In this document: positions 1 to 10,693 of the stretch, piece after piece | Position numbering within the stretch: the stretch's first letter is position 1 | Layout of the letters: every line of letters starts with the position of its first letter | Source of the DNA: Psococerastis gibbosa | Taxonomy: Eukaryota; Arthropoda; Insecta; Psocodea; Psocidae | Direction of reading: 5' to 3' | Assembly: GCA_963971405.1 (NCBI GenBank) | Contig: OZ020491.1 | Coordinates: 24,546,855 to 24,610,854 of the forward strand | DNA: 64,000 nt | The notes under the pieces: model-generated | Seen by the model: only the letters and a program-made list of their open reading frames with translations | What the model was told of the DNA's origin: nothing | Databases searched by the model: none | Translations under genes and position numbers: made by a program

Positions 1-1237
1 TTCTTGTACGATTATAAATCAATTGTCGTATTTATTATTTAATAATACTATTGTTATTCTTTATTGGCCCCTGCCCGTTTGAATTTTTATAATAATACCT
101 AGAGCCCATTGAAATTCATCAATAAACGCATCAATGTCATTCTACTTTTGAGTGTCAAAGTATTGGTGTGTCAAAGTTGAGTTGAGTGTCAAAGTATTGG
201 CTCATACGACAGTCATCACAATGCTTTTATTGAAGTTAGAATGGTTACAACTGACTGAAAAAATTAATTATGGACAAACCCAAGCGTCTGAAACAATATT
301 ATTTATAGAGTGTAACAGAATAATTTATGGACTATTTTTGGAGAAAAAACTATGTAGAAGTGACTTATAGAACAGCAGAAACAAATTAAAATACAATTGC
401 AAAAACTTTGAAGCGCTCTCCTGAAAATGCAACATTTTGTCGATGTAACAGTTAGATTTTCAAGCAGCGACCTGAACTAGATATAGTGGCAAAATTTTAT
501 AAAGACTAACTCACTTTTAGTTAATTTTTGGATAACTTATAAATTGCTGGACTTACATGGTACAGTTAGGTGTAAGTGATGGCCATAGGCCCTAATCTTG
601 CTGTATCCACATTATTACTTTTTTCAATAAAGACTTTATAATTGTTATTACTTCCACGTCCCAAACAACTTAACTTTTATCATTAATCCATGACTTTACC
701 CACAGAGGTAGCTTACACAAAATTTGGAATGTGGAAAAAGACCCAACAAAAAAGCAGTGGTTTCAAAAAACTTGCGGTAAATTTGTTGACATTTGACAAT
801 ATAGGCTAGTATTAAATATAAGCGTTTTGCAGCAGAAGAACAGTCTGGAAGCAAAGCGATTGGCTGCAAGATTAGAGAGATAGCTGATACTGTTGAAAAT
901 CGAAGCGCACCGGATATGAATAGGATGTAGATCGGATCCATGTTGTTTTGTTTTATCTAACTTCCGGTCCCCGCCAATGATGTACTGCTATGCTCCCCCC
1001 CCCCCCCCACCCTCTAAATAACATTACAATGCCCCCGTTACTACCGAATGCAATTTAGCCCACTGGATTGCATTGTGCAACCCCTGGGCATATTAGTTCG
1101 TCTACACGAAATACATTTAAAACTTTAATTTCAATTACTGCTCGGTATTTTATCAATAATTACTGGATACAAGTGGTGGCCTAGTTCCAACGTAAAACTT
1201 ATCAGCAGCCGTATTGCGGCGATTTGGGATTAATATA

Positions 1238-1549
1238 ACACCGGAGTTTATTTTTTAATGCCGCATTAGTAAGATGTCACGTGACGGTTTTAAAATATGC
1301 GCGGGAAATTCAAATTAATAAAGTATTGGAATACAAGAGAATGGTTGCATTGTTTTATAATTGAAGAAAATACTAATAAACATTAAAATGTCCAGGTAGA
1401 ATTTTGAAATATAATAACAATTTTAATTAATGTGTCTACATCTAAGGAAGAAAAAATTGAAAACTCACCAAAAATATAGCCAAGGATTCATTTATCAATT
1501 TGAATTTCCCGCGCATTTCTGTTTAAAACATTTGAATAAACCCCGGTGT
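1238..1549. mobile_element. MITE with ACACCGG(A/G)GTTTATT inverted ends
   Basis: The left end ACACCGGAGTTTATT is mirrored at the right end by AATAAACCCCGGTGT. A second inverted block lies inside: GCGCGGGAAATTCAAATT on the left and AATTTGAATTTCCCGCGC on the right. The element is about 312 bp with no open frame. The target duplication is not clear. Confidence 0.7.
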
Positions 1550-2284
1550 ATTGTGCCGTAAGACCCTTGATCTAAAGTAATAGCAATATTCTTTGCCCAT
1601 AAAATCTAAACATTCAAAAACCACAAGGGGGGCGCGACTAACCTACTTACACCTGGTTCAACCCCCTCCGAAAAATCCTGGCTACGGCCTTGCATAGGAG
1701 ACCATCAGCTACCTTTACGCAAGTGCTTATAAGTTATATAGCAGCAAAAACCAGGGTTTCATGATAAAATAACTTCAATTCCACGTTTAATCCGCACCAT
1801 GCACAAGTTTAAGCCAGAAGGGATGCGGACGTAACGTGCTCACGTCCGAAGTTCATTTTCTACCCGGTGCTTTCGTAAGATAGCGTAGATTCGAAAAATA
1901 TGAACCCGCAGTTCTTCAACCTCCCCTCTCCTGAGGTCAACGCAGTTCCCTTCGGACCTTATTTTATTTAATTGCCAGAAAGATTAGTGCTAAAAAGAGA
2001 GGAATTTTTCAGTCTTTGGGGATTTTTATAATTAAGTTAAGTGGTGGGGTTATATATTTTGCACGGTAGGGTTTGCTGCCCTGGAGCAACTTTAAGCCCG
2101 TATTTTGAATTTGGTTTATAGTGGTAAAGTGTGCAATTTTAACGTATAGTAATGCTGCTTGTCTTGCGCTATTTATTGGATGTTAATTTTTTTTTGTTAT
2201 GTAAATGTTAGTCACAATTTAAATATTGGCGCCTAACCTGTAACTGGCGACTCGTGCGCCACCTATAGTAGTAGTAGTGTTCGT

Positions 2285-2560
2285 CGGGTTAATAACGACT
2301 TAGGCCTCATTTGGGCCCATAGAGCGACCCCGACTTGACTGTCCTATGCCAGCCCATAGGACAGTGGACCTCCTGATTATAGTGGATTCCGAACCACTTG
2401 GGAAACACAGTGAAGTCACACGATTAGTTCGGAGGTGACCAGGACAAGTCCTACCATGTTTCCCTACCGGCACTGTGCACACGACCAAGTTATCTGCAGC
2501 TTTGAACCTGCTCTGGTCCGCTGGATTCAACATGGTATGGCGGCCGGTTCTGTGCGCCAC
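2285..2560 (-). repeat. Repeat D, subfamily 1
   Basis: It is the inverse of 53220-53515, sharing CCGCTGGATTCAACATGGTA, GGTTCAAAGCTGCAG (inverse) and the block TTCGGAATCCACTATAATCA (inverse), and both run on to the GTTATTAACCCGACGAACAC end. The GGTTCGGAATCC core resembles an RNA polymerase III B box, so a SINE origin is possible but unproven. Confidence 0.7.
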
Positions 2561-2854
2561 CTATGAACAACTATCATCTACTTTAAAGTCCACACAATTC
2601 TGTCTCTGTACATCTGCAACCAAACGTTACCAGTACTTTATAATCTTTGTAAAATCTTTTACCTTTATCATATTATTTAATCCTCAACTGCTTCTGTATA
2701 GCTAATTTAGATGCAAGAATCTATATCAAGAAAGGTGATCTTCCATACCGAGCTCGGGAAAGGTTGAAAACCACAACAAGTAAGAAAACAACTAAATATC
2801 AGTAATTAAACCAACCCTAAGTAATTAATTAATTATCTAAATGTTAGCTTAAAC

Positions 2855-2935
2855 TTCGATGGCAAGGTGGTAGCGTGCTTGTACTTATGCGATTGGAGAC
2901 GTGTCGTAACAAAGCACGGATACTAACACGTTTTG
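2855..2935 (+). repeat. Short dispersed repeat, possible tRNA-derived SINE (family 3)
   Basis: It shares GGTGGTAGCGTGCTTGTACT and GGAGACGTGTCGTAAC with copies at 24058, 30475, 39382 and (inverted) 46560. TGGTAGCGTGC resembles a tRNA A box. The copy at 24058 also has GGTTCTAATATC, close to a B box. That this is a SINE is an inference. Confidence 0.55.
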
Positions 2936-2998
2936 TAGAATATAATGTTATGGTCTACAGTTCATTATAATTACAAAGGCTTTGACGACCGGAGTAAC

Positions 2999-3220
2999 GT
3001 GACGAAGCAGTAGATTCCTGGATGATAGGCCGTGGTCTTTCTGAAAGCGTACTTCCAAACGTTCCGTCAGCATCTGCTGCTGAGCCTTCGAGATACAATC
3101 TTAGAAGTCTGTTCTACGCAGTTCTACTGAAGAGGTCGACCGCAGATGTTGGCGAAACGTTTGGAAGTACGCTTTCAGAACGACCACGGCCTATCATCTC
3201 GGAATCTACTGCTTTGTCAC
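2999..3220. mobile_element. Foldback element, long hairpin
   Basis: Two arms of about 78 bp are near-perfect inverses: the left begins GTGACGAAGCAGTAGATTCC and the right ends GAATCTACTGCTTTGTCAC. The unpaired centre is about 66 bp. The same family occurs at 5934, 8485 and 26032. The unit could fold into a very stable hairpin if transcribed. No coding function. Confidence 0.8.
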
Positions 3221-3479
3221 TTACAGTTCATTATTTAAATTTTAAATTTTTTTTGGATAAAACTTACTGATTATGAGTAAAATCATAAATTAATATTAAA
3301 AATGGACCTTTGACCTTGTATTGTCACATCTAGTTTAACTTATAATATTTGTAATTAATAACTAATAAATACTTAATAACTAACTAAATATTCCAATGTG
3401 TCATTTCTCTTCCTTCGCTCCTGAGTCCGATTGTGTGAAGTCAAAAAACATTTACTAGTAATGTTTAGGTAGGTGTATA

Positions 3480-3638
3480 CAAGGTCGTGCTGAGGTTTTG
3501 ATTTCGGGGGGGGGGGGGGGGTCCAAAATTTTTTGTTAATGAATTAATGGATAAATTCTCCAAGCCATACAGGTTTACATACAAAAATTTATTTCGGGGG
3601 GGGGGGGGGGGGTCCGGAGCCCATGGACCATGGCCCTG
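3480..3638. mobile_element. hAT-type MITE with two long G tracts
   Basis: It begins CAAGGTCGTGCTGAGG and ends CCATGGCCCTG. It is flanked by GGTGTATA and GGTGTACA (7 of 8 bases identical). It contains two poly-G runs of 15 or more bases at about 3506-3522 and 3596-3612, each preceded by ATTTCG and followed by GTCC, so it may itself be an internal duplication. Confidence 0.62.
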
Positions 3639-3706
3639 GGTGTACAGTTTCAAATAAAGACTATTGCGAGACTTGCATGCTTATTAAAGGGTATATTTTT
3701 TTAATG

Positions 3707-4562
3707 AAAGAACCGGTCCGAGTTTACTCGAACATGCTTTCCAATTGATCAAAATTAGTAGATAGAGAAAATGAGTAATTTCATGGTAAATAATTTTCCA
3801 ATGGATAAATTTCCGATATCTCGGGGGGGGGGGGGTTTTCCACCTGACGTCACTCGTCACTGGTGGTGAGGTAAATTCTAGATAGGTCAGACCAACACAT
3901 TACGCACACAGCAATACTGGCAGGGCACGCAATGCATTTGAGCGTGAATTTTTAATCATTTTTTCAAAAAAACATTTTTTTGTACAAAACTAAATAGTTT
4001 TTTGGGAAAGCAACCTATCCGGTTTCGTTACTCAATTTAACACCTAAAACATACCTGAAGGTAGAAATCATCGATAGAAAGGTGTCGCAGAAAAATTATT
4101 TTTTAGTCATTTTTCAATAAAATTTAGTCATTTTTATTTCTTTACCCCCAGAAGCAAACTATCAAGGGGCAAGCGACCCACCCCATTCTACCAACATTAA
4201 CAACAACCACAATATATGTGAATTTAAAAGAAATCGTTGGAGCCGTTTTTGGGAAATAATTTTTTTAGACGTTTTTTTAGTTTTTTGAGAATAAACCCCC
4301 CCTAATTGAGTTAGCCCAAAATAAAAAAAATGGTCCCGAGGTATGATTTTTGTGAACCTACATGCCAAATTTCATCAAAATCGACCGAGTAGTTTGCCCA
4401 GAAATCGACGCACAGGCAGACAGACAGACAGACAGACATTTCGTAAAAACCACTTTTTTGGGTTCCTGGTATCTTAAAACGTGTAAATCCGTTGAAATCT
4501 CGGAATCGAAAATTTGGACCATCACAAAGCTTTCCTTATACTACGTATAAATTGGAAAGCAA
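3707..4562 (+). repeat. Repeat A, near-complete copy (about 855 bp)
   Basis: It begins AAAGAACCGGTCCGAGTTTA and ends at TATAAATTGGAAAGCAAA. GCTTTCCAATT sits about 30 bp inside the left end, and its inverse AATTGGAAAGC is at the right end, giving a subterminal inverted repeat. Internal landmarks are a poly-G run after a CGGATATCTC-like block, the phrase CACCTGACGTCAC, a CAGACAGA microsatellite near the right end and ATACTACGTATAAATTGG. It is non-coding. Copies at 9330, 27280, 49873 and 62122 start the same way, so the family is real. Class unknown; a non-autonomous DNA transposon is plausible. Confidence 0.8.
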
Positions 4563-4984
4563 AAATGCACATTATAAGTTGATCTCTGACCACTATAGAA
4601 GAGACATCTCATTTCATGTTCTTTCTCAGTTTCTCTTTGAAGACAGGTACGCGCGTGTCCTTTGGGGTTAGGGTGCCGGGTGAATATTTACGTCTTTATT
4701 TTTACTTTTACTGCGCCTTATCCTCATGGAGGGTCGGTGGCACGACAGCGTTTCCACACAGTCCTGTTCTGTGCGTCCGCAGTGGATCTTCTTACAATAT
4801 TTCATTTAGTATAGAGGGTCCCCTCTAAGAGGGAAGCTCATTGTCCTCAATTCTCCGAGCATGCAACACTGGCATTTTCATTTTCAAATGACCGCTTACG
4901 TAATTACGCATCGTAGATCGGCTATATTTATCAATCGCGCATACTAAGTATTGCAGAAAGCATTCTGTTTAGTTTGCTAACGGC

Positions 4985-5352
4985 CTTACCATGTTGAATC
5001 CGCCAGAGCAGAGCATCTTTACAGCTGTGCCAAATTTGGTAGTGTGCACAGCGTTGGCAGGGGAACATGGTGGGACATGATAACGCGCTGAGACTATACC
5101 AGTCAGTCTACGTGCGTGTCGAGTCCTGGTCACCTCCGATTTAATCGTGTGACTTTATGCTATGTTCCCCAAGTGGTTCGGAACCCACTATAATCAGGTG
5201 GACCATCCTGTCAGCCAACTCCCCTTTCGCCCGAGGTGAAAGAGTCTGCCCTTAGGGTGCCTCAAGTTAACAAACAGACTCACTCCCCCTGCTAGGCTGA
5301 CAGGGTTGCTTAAAGCAGAAATGCTGAAAGCAGACGTTGGAAACATACATTC
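4985..5352 (+). repeat. Repeat D, subfamily 2
   Basis: It shares with 17105-17490 and 33430-33775 (both inverted) and 47990-48340 the blocks GTGTGCACAGCGTTGGCAGG, TGGTTCGGAACCCACTATAA, GTGAAAGAGTCTGCCCTTAG and GGTTGCTTAAAGCAGAAATG. It contains no coding frame conserved between copies. Confidence 0.75.
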
Positions 5353-5904
5353 TGTTTAGTAGTGTAAACTAGATTTCAGATAAAACAACGTGAGACATTT
5401 TCCACCCGCCAAAAACCGAACCCCCCCTCCCAAACCCACTCCCCACCACCTCCGCCTACGTGCTTAAAAACAAGCGATCCAAAATGAATAATTAAGCGAA
5501 GTTTAGACCACAAAATTGCAGTACAAAAACATCCGTGCGCCATTTTCCTGTGAAAATTTCATTTCGACAACACGCAGTCTGTAGCTGGCATAAAGTTTTC
5601 AGCAGACCCATTTCGAAAAAAGGGTCAATTGGACACAAGGAAATAAATGTTGTTATTTCCGAAATTGAGGTGTCGGACTCTAAAAAGAGGAAAACGTTGG
5701 TAATTTGTGGCGGATACGTCACGTCCTCCCCTAATCGGAGCCATCATTTAAAGTTTAGACGGTAACCATCAACAGAGCTATTGATGTTCTAACCCTTTTT
5801 TGAAGATTTTTTTACGAGAGTCGAAGTTTCTGGGGGAGAAATAGTAAATAATTTTTTAGTTCTCGGAGTACACACATCAGTGTGGTAAGGAAGGAAAATT
5901 GTAA

Positions 5905-6100
5905 CTGCAAAGGCTTTCAAGGCCGGAGTTGAATGAAGAACCAGCAGAATCCGGGCTGATGGGCCATTGTCGAAATGAAAGCGAACTTCCAAACGTTTCT
6001 GCGGTCGACATCTTCAGTGACGCTGCGTAGACTTCGCAGGTTGTACCTCGGTGGTTCCGTAGCTGGTCCGTCCATCAGCGCGGATTCTGCTGGTTCTTCA
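5905..6100. mobile_element. Foldback element with worn right arm
   Basis: The left arm reads GTAACTGCAAAGGCTTTCAA then TGAAGAACCAGCAGAATCC. The right arm ends GCGGATTCTGCTGGTTCTTC. The phrase CGGTCGACATCTTCAGTG links it to the copy at 26032-26556. Confidence 0.7.
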
Positions 6101-6258
6101 CAGGAATGAAAATTGTTTGAAGATGAATGAATAGAATACTAGTAGAAGACAGTAGAACTACCTATATAAGAAAAGTAAAGTCAGAGGAGTCGTTTAGGGT
6201 CACAGAATTACCCCCCCCCCCCCCGGCGATAGGAAATAAATTACAAATTAGATAGTCG

Positions 6259-6606
6259 TGTGGGGATCAAGAGGGTACTCCGGACCACATCACTTTTGAT
6301 TGCCCCCTCTACAGCCGGGAGAGGACAGAGCTTATTAACAGGTTGCAGGACCAGGGGAAGTTTCCGCCATTCACATACATGGATGTGCTCCAGGACTTGG
6401 ACAGAGAGGTGTTGACGGAGGTGGTCAGCTTCCTGGAGAGTATCGGACAAAAGTGGTAGGACGTTGGGCAAGCTATTTTAGACGGTCCCTGGGCAAGCTG
6501 TTTTAGACGGTCCCTGGGCAACCTCGTTGTCCAGTGAGCTCCCGATAGCAGTTTTTGCCAGATGGATTTGGTAATGGCTGTATACCCTTAAGCAAAAAAA
6601 AAAAAA
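6259..6606 (+). mobile_element. LINE 3' end with poly-A tail (C-terminal protein tail)
   Basis: Sixty-six codons from 6259 to a TAG at 6457 begin CGDQEGTPDHITFDCPLYSR and end EVVSFLESIGQKW. This is the typical C-terminal Cys/His-containing tail of R1/jockey-like non-LTR retrotransposon polyproteins. About 135 bp of 3' UTR follow, including a 27-bp tandem duplication (CTGGGCAAGCTGTTTTAGAC at 6487), and the piece ends in a run of A at 6593-6606. A 5'-truncated retrotransposon copy is the simplest reading. Confidence 0.75.
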
Positions 6607-6612
6607 CATTGC

Positions 6613-7427
6613 ATTGGCGTAATTAGGGGGGGGGGGGTCTGGGGGGAAACCCTCCGGTACTTGTCAAGTCCCCGGCAGGATTTTCGGGAGAAATAAAACA
6701 AACAAAAAATTTAGTAAATAAACGAATAATAAAAAATATGTTTTTTTTGTCGTTGTAGAGAATAACAATATTTAAAAAAAAAAAACACTTTAGTTTAAAA
6801 ATTCGACTATTTTAATGCATTACGTCGACAAAATATATTTTTCAGGGGGGGGGGGGTTCAAGATGTCCATTGGGCATATTTTTAAACAAGGTTGAACAAT
6901 TACCTCGTTAGGGTCATTGTCGTAAAATACTCCAATCGCGGGGGGAAGGGGGGGTCATTTGCTGGGGTCGCAGGGGGCAAATGACCTCTGCTGTACTTAA
7001 CACAGTTAACTAGAGCTAACCATTCAACACAATCATTGTGAATACCCTTAATATCAGTATACGATTATTAATTACTGTAACTACGTGAAGAGTAATGGGG
7101 TCGAAACTAGACCGTTATAAGCAGCCGACATAGGGGGAAATGTATTGCCGAGCACACGGGACTCGAGGGGCTACTCAATTTTACCCCACCTGCAGTCGCT
7201 GACCTGAAAACATTCCCCTGGAATGGAACTTTCCCCGTGTTTCGGACAACAATACAGAGTATGGTATGCGTGCGAAAATACTGGTTCCAAAGCTTTTTGG
7301 GGGTTATTATTTTGCCCGAACTGAACAAGTGAGCTCAAAATCAGTTTTTAAAAAAAGGGTCTCCGTTTTTCACAGGGTTTTTTAGGGTATTAATTTCTTT
7401 CCCGATGTCAAGCAAAATATTAAATAA
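6613..7427. other. G-rich repeat debris, no gene
   Basis: It starts CATTGGCGTAATTAGGGG, the same left end as the hAT-type element at 61339, but no matching right end was found. There are further G runs near 6845 and 6945. Minus-strand open stretches near 7107-7328 have no recognisable motif. Confidence 0.4.
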
Positions 7428-7968
7428 TAGGGGTCTTCACAGTGTTGGTGTTATCGAGTTATCGAGTTAGATAAGCTATCCAAGTTAACACACAATCGTG
7501 AGTGGACCTCGGGAGTGAGTTATCATGCTGCATCAGCAGATGCTATATCGAAAAAATGTAACGGGGTAAACAACGTGGTGTTAGTCAGACGTTCGTGGCG
7601 CGGGCTTAAAGAAAGTGGCAGAACTCAATTCTAGTGCAACATTTGTTTATATTTTTTGTTCATTTTGGTTATTATAATTTTAAGTATTTACGGTAATTGC
7701 TTGTGATAATAGATTAAGCAAATAAATTTAAATACTACAAAATTATAAACGCGTGTTTGAAATCAATCAACAAAAACAAAGATGGCGACGGTGAAATCTG
7801 AGCTATCGATCGCAGCGCAAGCTAAATAGCACGTTAACCAGCTTGGAAGTGCGTTTAGGATAGCATGCTGGTTAGCTTGGTTATCGCGTTATCGGTGTAT
7901 TAACTTAACATGATATAGCACACTTAACTAGGTATAACTCGATAACACGAGCACTGTCAAGACCCCTA
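7428..7968. mobile_element. MITE with about 34-bp ends starting TAGGGGTCTT
   Basis: The left end TAGGGGTCTTCACAGTG then GTGTTATCGAGTTAT is mirrored by ATAACTCGATAACACG then CACTGTCAAGACCCCTA. The TAGGGGT-type start is common among hAT elements, but I could not find a convincing 8-bp target duplication. The interior is non-coding. Confidence 0.65.
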
Positions 7969-7988
7969 ATGACTTATTGTTCTATTAC

Positions 7989-8376
7989 TTAGGCGCCCAT
8001 TCCACCGATCGGCTAGGGCTATTTACAAAAACGGTGACGTGGTAGCAGACATTCAAGACTTAGGTGGCGTTTCCACCGACCTCGCATTGCAGAATGCAAA
8101 TGACATTGACGGAAATTAGAATTTTTCTTTTTATAGAAATCTATTAAAATGTTTGTACTTAACATATCCCATGACGCCATTTTTTTTTAATTTTAGTTAG
8201 TTTGTTTGTGATTTTACTGTATGATCATTGATCAATTTTAACTATGGCATAGAGGAAAATATATATTTCCGCCAATTCTGCAATGCGAGGTCGGTGGAAA
8301 CGCTTGTGTTGAATGTCTGTTACCACGTCACCGTTTCTGTAAATAGCCCTAGCCGGTCGGTGGAATGGGCGCCTAA
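7989..8376. mobile_element. Palindromic MITE family F, copy 1
   Basis: It begins TTAGGCGCCCATTCCACCGA and ends TGGAATGGGCGCCTAA. Inverted similarity extends more than 120 bp from each end through GACGTGGTAGCAGACATTCA and CACCGACCTCGCATTGCAGA. The centre contains GGCGTCATGGGATATG-type text in the inverse and a TGATCAATTTTAAC block. Copies: 38684-39072 and a relative at 29033-29476. Confidence 0.82.
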
Positions 8377-8384
8377 GCGCAACA

Positions 8385-8478
8385 CAACGAAGTTAGGGCA
8401 GTAAAGCACTCTTTAAACTAGAAAGGTCCGGGACCACCTGCTTTACATACCCTCCGAAGCATGCCCAGAAAGTGTAAC
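8385..8478 (-). mobile_element. SINE1 fragment
   Basis: In complement it contains the SINE1 core CATGCTTCGGAGGGTATGTA followed by AGCAGGTGGTCCCGGACC and the GCCCTAACTTCG tail. The tRNA-like head is missing. It lies directly against the end of palindromic MITE F. Confidence 0.65.
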
Positions 8479-8484
8479 ATTAAA

Positions 8485-8762
8485 CACTGTGACGAAGCCG
8501 TAGAATCCGGGATGATAGGCCGTGGTCGTTCTAAAATCGCGCTTTCAAACGTTTCGTCAACATCTGAGCAGCAACTGTTGCTACTGAACCTCCAAGATAC
8601 AATCTTAGAAGCTTACACACAAGGCCGTGCCTAGGTTTAGATATAGGGGGGGGAGGTCCGGACCCCCGGGGCACGGCCATGTCTTCGCAGTTCCACGTTT
8701 ACAAGCACGCTTTCAGGACGACCACGGTCTATCATTCCGGATTCGACTGCTGCTTCGTCACG
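8485..8762. mobile_element. Foldback element interrupted by a small G-rich element
   Basis: The arms are GTGACGAAGCCGTAGAATCC on the left and ATTCGACTGCTGCTTCGTCAC on the right (last 20 bases used). The centre is split at about 8620-8690 by a 70-bp insert with ends CAAGGCCGTGCC and GGCACGGCCATG, related to the element at 3480-3638. Confidence 0.72.
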
Positions 8763-9164
8763 TGATTATCGTTACTTAATTAACTCATCCTTGCTGAATA
8801 CTACAGAAGTCTGGAAAATGCATAACAAGCAATCAGGCAGCATTAAATACCGGGATAAAATGTACTTCCACTGACATTGTTGTACAGTATAAGGGAGGCC
8901 ATTTAGTGAATATTTATTTAATGATGCGACTCAAACCCTTGTTAAAAGCTTCCTCCATCTTTCCCTTTTCAACTTTACTTTCAACCTTCTACCTTCACAT
9001 TTTCTATTTTAAATTCAATTATTCCTTTATAATGTTAACGTTTTTATTTTTGTAGGACTGTAGAGTAATTGGAATTCGAGTAGTTTAGTCAACAAATTAT
9101 TAATGAATTAACATCTGAAAATTCAGTAGGTATATCGGACGTCTTAGGAGTTCAGGGGTTGTGT

Positions 9165-9265
9165 AGTTTTGACGTGGTAGCAGACATTTTTAGTATGTCT
9201 TTAATGTCTGCTACCACGTCAAAACTACATTTACTATCACTATTGACGTTGGTGGAATACCCGTC
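9165..9265. repeat. Short perfect hairpin derived from MITE F
   Basis: AGTTTTGACGTGGTAGCAGA followed by CAT is mirrored, after a 17-bp loop, by ATG and TCTGCTACCACGTCAAAACT. TGACGTGGTAGCAGACAT is also in the arms of family F. Outer bases GTCTTAGG and CGTCTTAG flank it loosely. This is a miniature internal-deletion derivative or a related family. Confidence 0.6.
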
Positions 9266-9329
9266 TTAGCACAGTGTGTGTGCCACCAAAAAATTTTAAT
9301 TGTGCGATAATCTCCTCTGTTGCCATAAG

Positions 9330-10295
9330 AAAGAACCGGTCCGAGTTTACTCGAACATGCTTTCCTATTTATAAATTATCGGTAGAGAAAATATGAGTAA
9401 TTCCATAGTAAATTATTATCCTAGGGTTAAATTTAGGATCCCTGGACATCCCCTATCCCAAACCACCGAATTGATCGATAGGATTGCATGCCAATTAGGT
9501 ACATTACAACACCGTAATAATGGCAGGGTAGGTGCGCAATGTTTTGCGCGGGGGGGGGGGGGCATGTTATATAATATCTTCAAAAAATAATTTTTTGCAC
9601 AAAACCAAATCTAAGTTTGGGAGAGCAACCTGTTTGGTTTCTTACACCTAAAACATACCTGAAAGTAGAAAGCAACGATAGAAAGGTTCCACAGAAAAAT
9701 TATATTTGAGTCATTTTCAGGAAAATTGAGTGTTTCAATTTTGTTACCCCAGAATCAAACTACCATGGGTAAAACGACGTATTGCATTTTGTAAACATTA
9801 ATAGTGACTACAATATATTGTATTAAGTCAATTTAAAGAAATCTTTCCAGCCGTTTTGGAGAAAAAATGTTATTAGCCTTTTTTTGGAGTTTTTTTTAAG
9901 TGTGAAACCCCCGAAAACTGAGTTAGCCCAAAGTAAATAAATAAAATTCCGAAGTATAATTTTTGTGAACCCACATGCCAATTTCATCAAAATAAATAAA
10001 TAAATAAATAAGGACTTTTTTTGTTCCATTACTAAGCCAACCTAGCGGAGTTAGGGCTATAAAGACCTCTCTTACACTCAACTGGGAAGACCCGGGACCG
10101 CCTGCTTTACATGCCCTCCGAAGCATGGCCAGAAAATGTAGGAAGTATAGGACTTGAACCAACAACCTTTCGGGTGAAAGTCAGAGTCCTTACCACTACT
10201 CTACATGTCTTCTGAGTAGTTTGCCCACAAATCGACTAACAGACAGGCCGACCAACAGACAGACATTTCGCATAAACCACTTTTTGTGTTTAAAT
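9330..10295 (+). repeat. Repeat A copy interrupted by a SINE
   Basis: The left part, 9330-9992, follows the family from AAAGAACCGG to the ATTTCATCAAAAT block. A complementary-strand SINE1 occupies about 9993-10213. Repeat A then resumes at GAGTAGTTTGCCC with the CAGACAGACATTTCG microsatellite and CCACTTTTTGTG. The last 250 bp of the family are missing, and the NifU fragment begins where they should be. The order of events must be repeat A, then SINE1 and the NifU junction. Confidence 0.8.
9993..10213 (-). mobile_element. SINE1, tRNA-derived, near-complete
   Basis: Read on the complement it starts ACATGTAGAGTAGTGGTAAG (A box) and has GGTTGTTGGTTCAAGTCC (B box). The anticodon-like loop CTTTCAC points to a tRNA-Glu-like head. 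The body has CATGCTTCGGAGGGCATGTA and AGCAGGCGGTCCCGGG, then GCCCTAACTCCGCTAGGTTG, and it ends in a TATTTATT repeat. It is inserted within a repeat A copy. Confidence 0.85.
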
Positions 10296-10304
10296 TATAC
10301 AGTA

Positions 10305-10520
10305 AGTCTTGGTGGAAAAGCATCTGATAAAGAAGGAGTAAGTGATAATAAAATGCTAGAGGAAGAATTCTTTAATGAAAATGATATAGAAATTGTAAAT
10401 AGAATAAAAGAATTGATGGAAAGTTATATTAAACCTGCAGTTGCTCAAGATGGTGGTGATATCAAGTTCCGTGGCTATAAAGACGGAATAGTTTACGTTG
10501 AACTACAAGGAGCTTGCTCT
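10305..10520 (+). pseudogene. NifU/Nfu-type Fe-S scaffold domain fragment, bacterial-looking
   Basis: Seventy-two open codons encode SLGGKASDKEGVSDNK followed by a NifU C-terminal domain: DIEIVNRIKELMESYIKPAV, AQDGGDIKFRGYKDGIVYVE and LQGACS. The domain assembles and delivers Fe-S clusters through a CxxC motif. Here the sequence breaks off immediately after the first cysteine of that motif (GACS, then EL and a stop), so the second cysteine and the rest of the domain are missing. PAVAQDGGDI and GIVYVELQGACS match my knowledge of alphaproteobacterial, especially Rickettsiales, NifU-like proteins better than animal NFU1, which usually reads PTVQEDGGD. The fragment is joined upstream to a piece of repeat A (to about 10290), and the downstream DNA is non-coding. 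No splice sites or start codon of its own are apparent. Most likely this is a dead laterally transferred fragment; a diverged NFU1 exon is the alternative. Confidence 0.72.
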
Positions 10521-10599
10521 GAACTATAAAATCGAACCAATATCATTCCTAAACATTTAGTCAAATATTAGCACGTAGCCTAATTGTACGCACAAACTG

Positions 10600-10693
10600 C
10601 TTGATCTGGAATGTGACGATTTTCCTGTCGAAACCATGGTGGTCATAAAATAAATCTAGTGGTCCACGGACAAAAAAGTTTTGGAACCCCTGC
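10600..10693. mobile_element. Truncated hAT MITE end
   Basis: AATCTAGTGGTCCACGGACA then TTTTGGAACCCCTG matches the end of the complete element at 12809-13094, including the GTCCACGGAC-type block and the GGAACCCCTG terminus. The other end is not evident. Confidence 0.55.

Noticed and set aside
3022-3270. 82-codon frame with STADVGETFGSTL text also seen at 26450
   Set aside because: The similarity comes from the foldback element, which is non-coding; the frame is not conserved across its copies.
5492-5765. Two overlapping 76-codon frames on opposite strands
   Set aside because: Mirror frames without recognisable domains; composition is that of random AT-rich DNA.
10140-10213. Possible tRNA-Glu gene (A and B boxes present)
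   Set aside because: It is the head of SINE1: it is repeated with the same body and tail at several places, and the arms do not pair as a functional tRNA.
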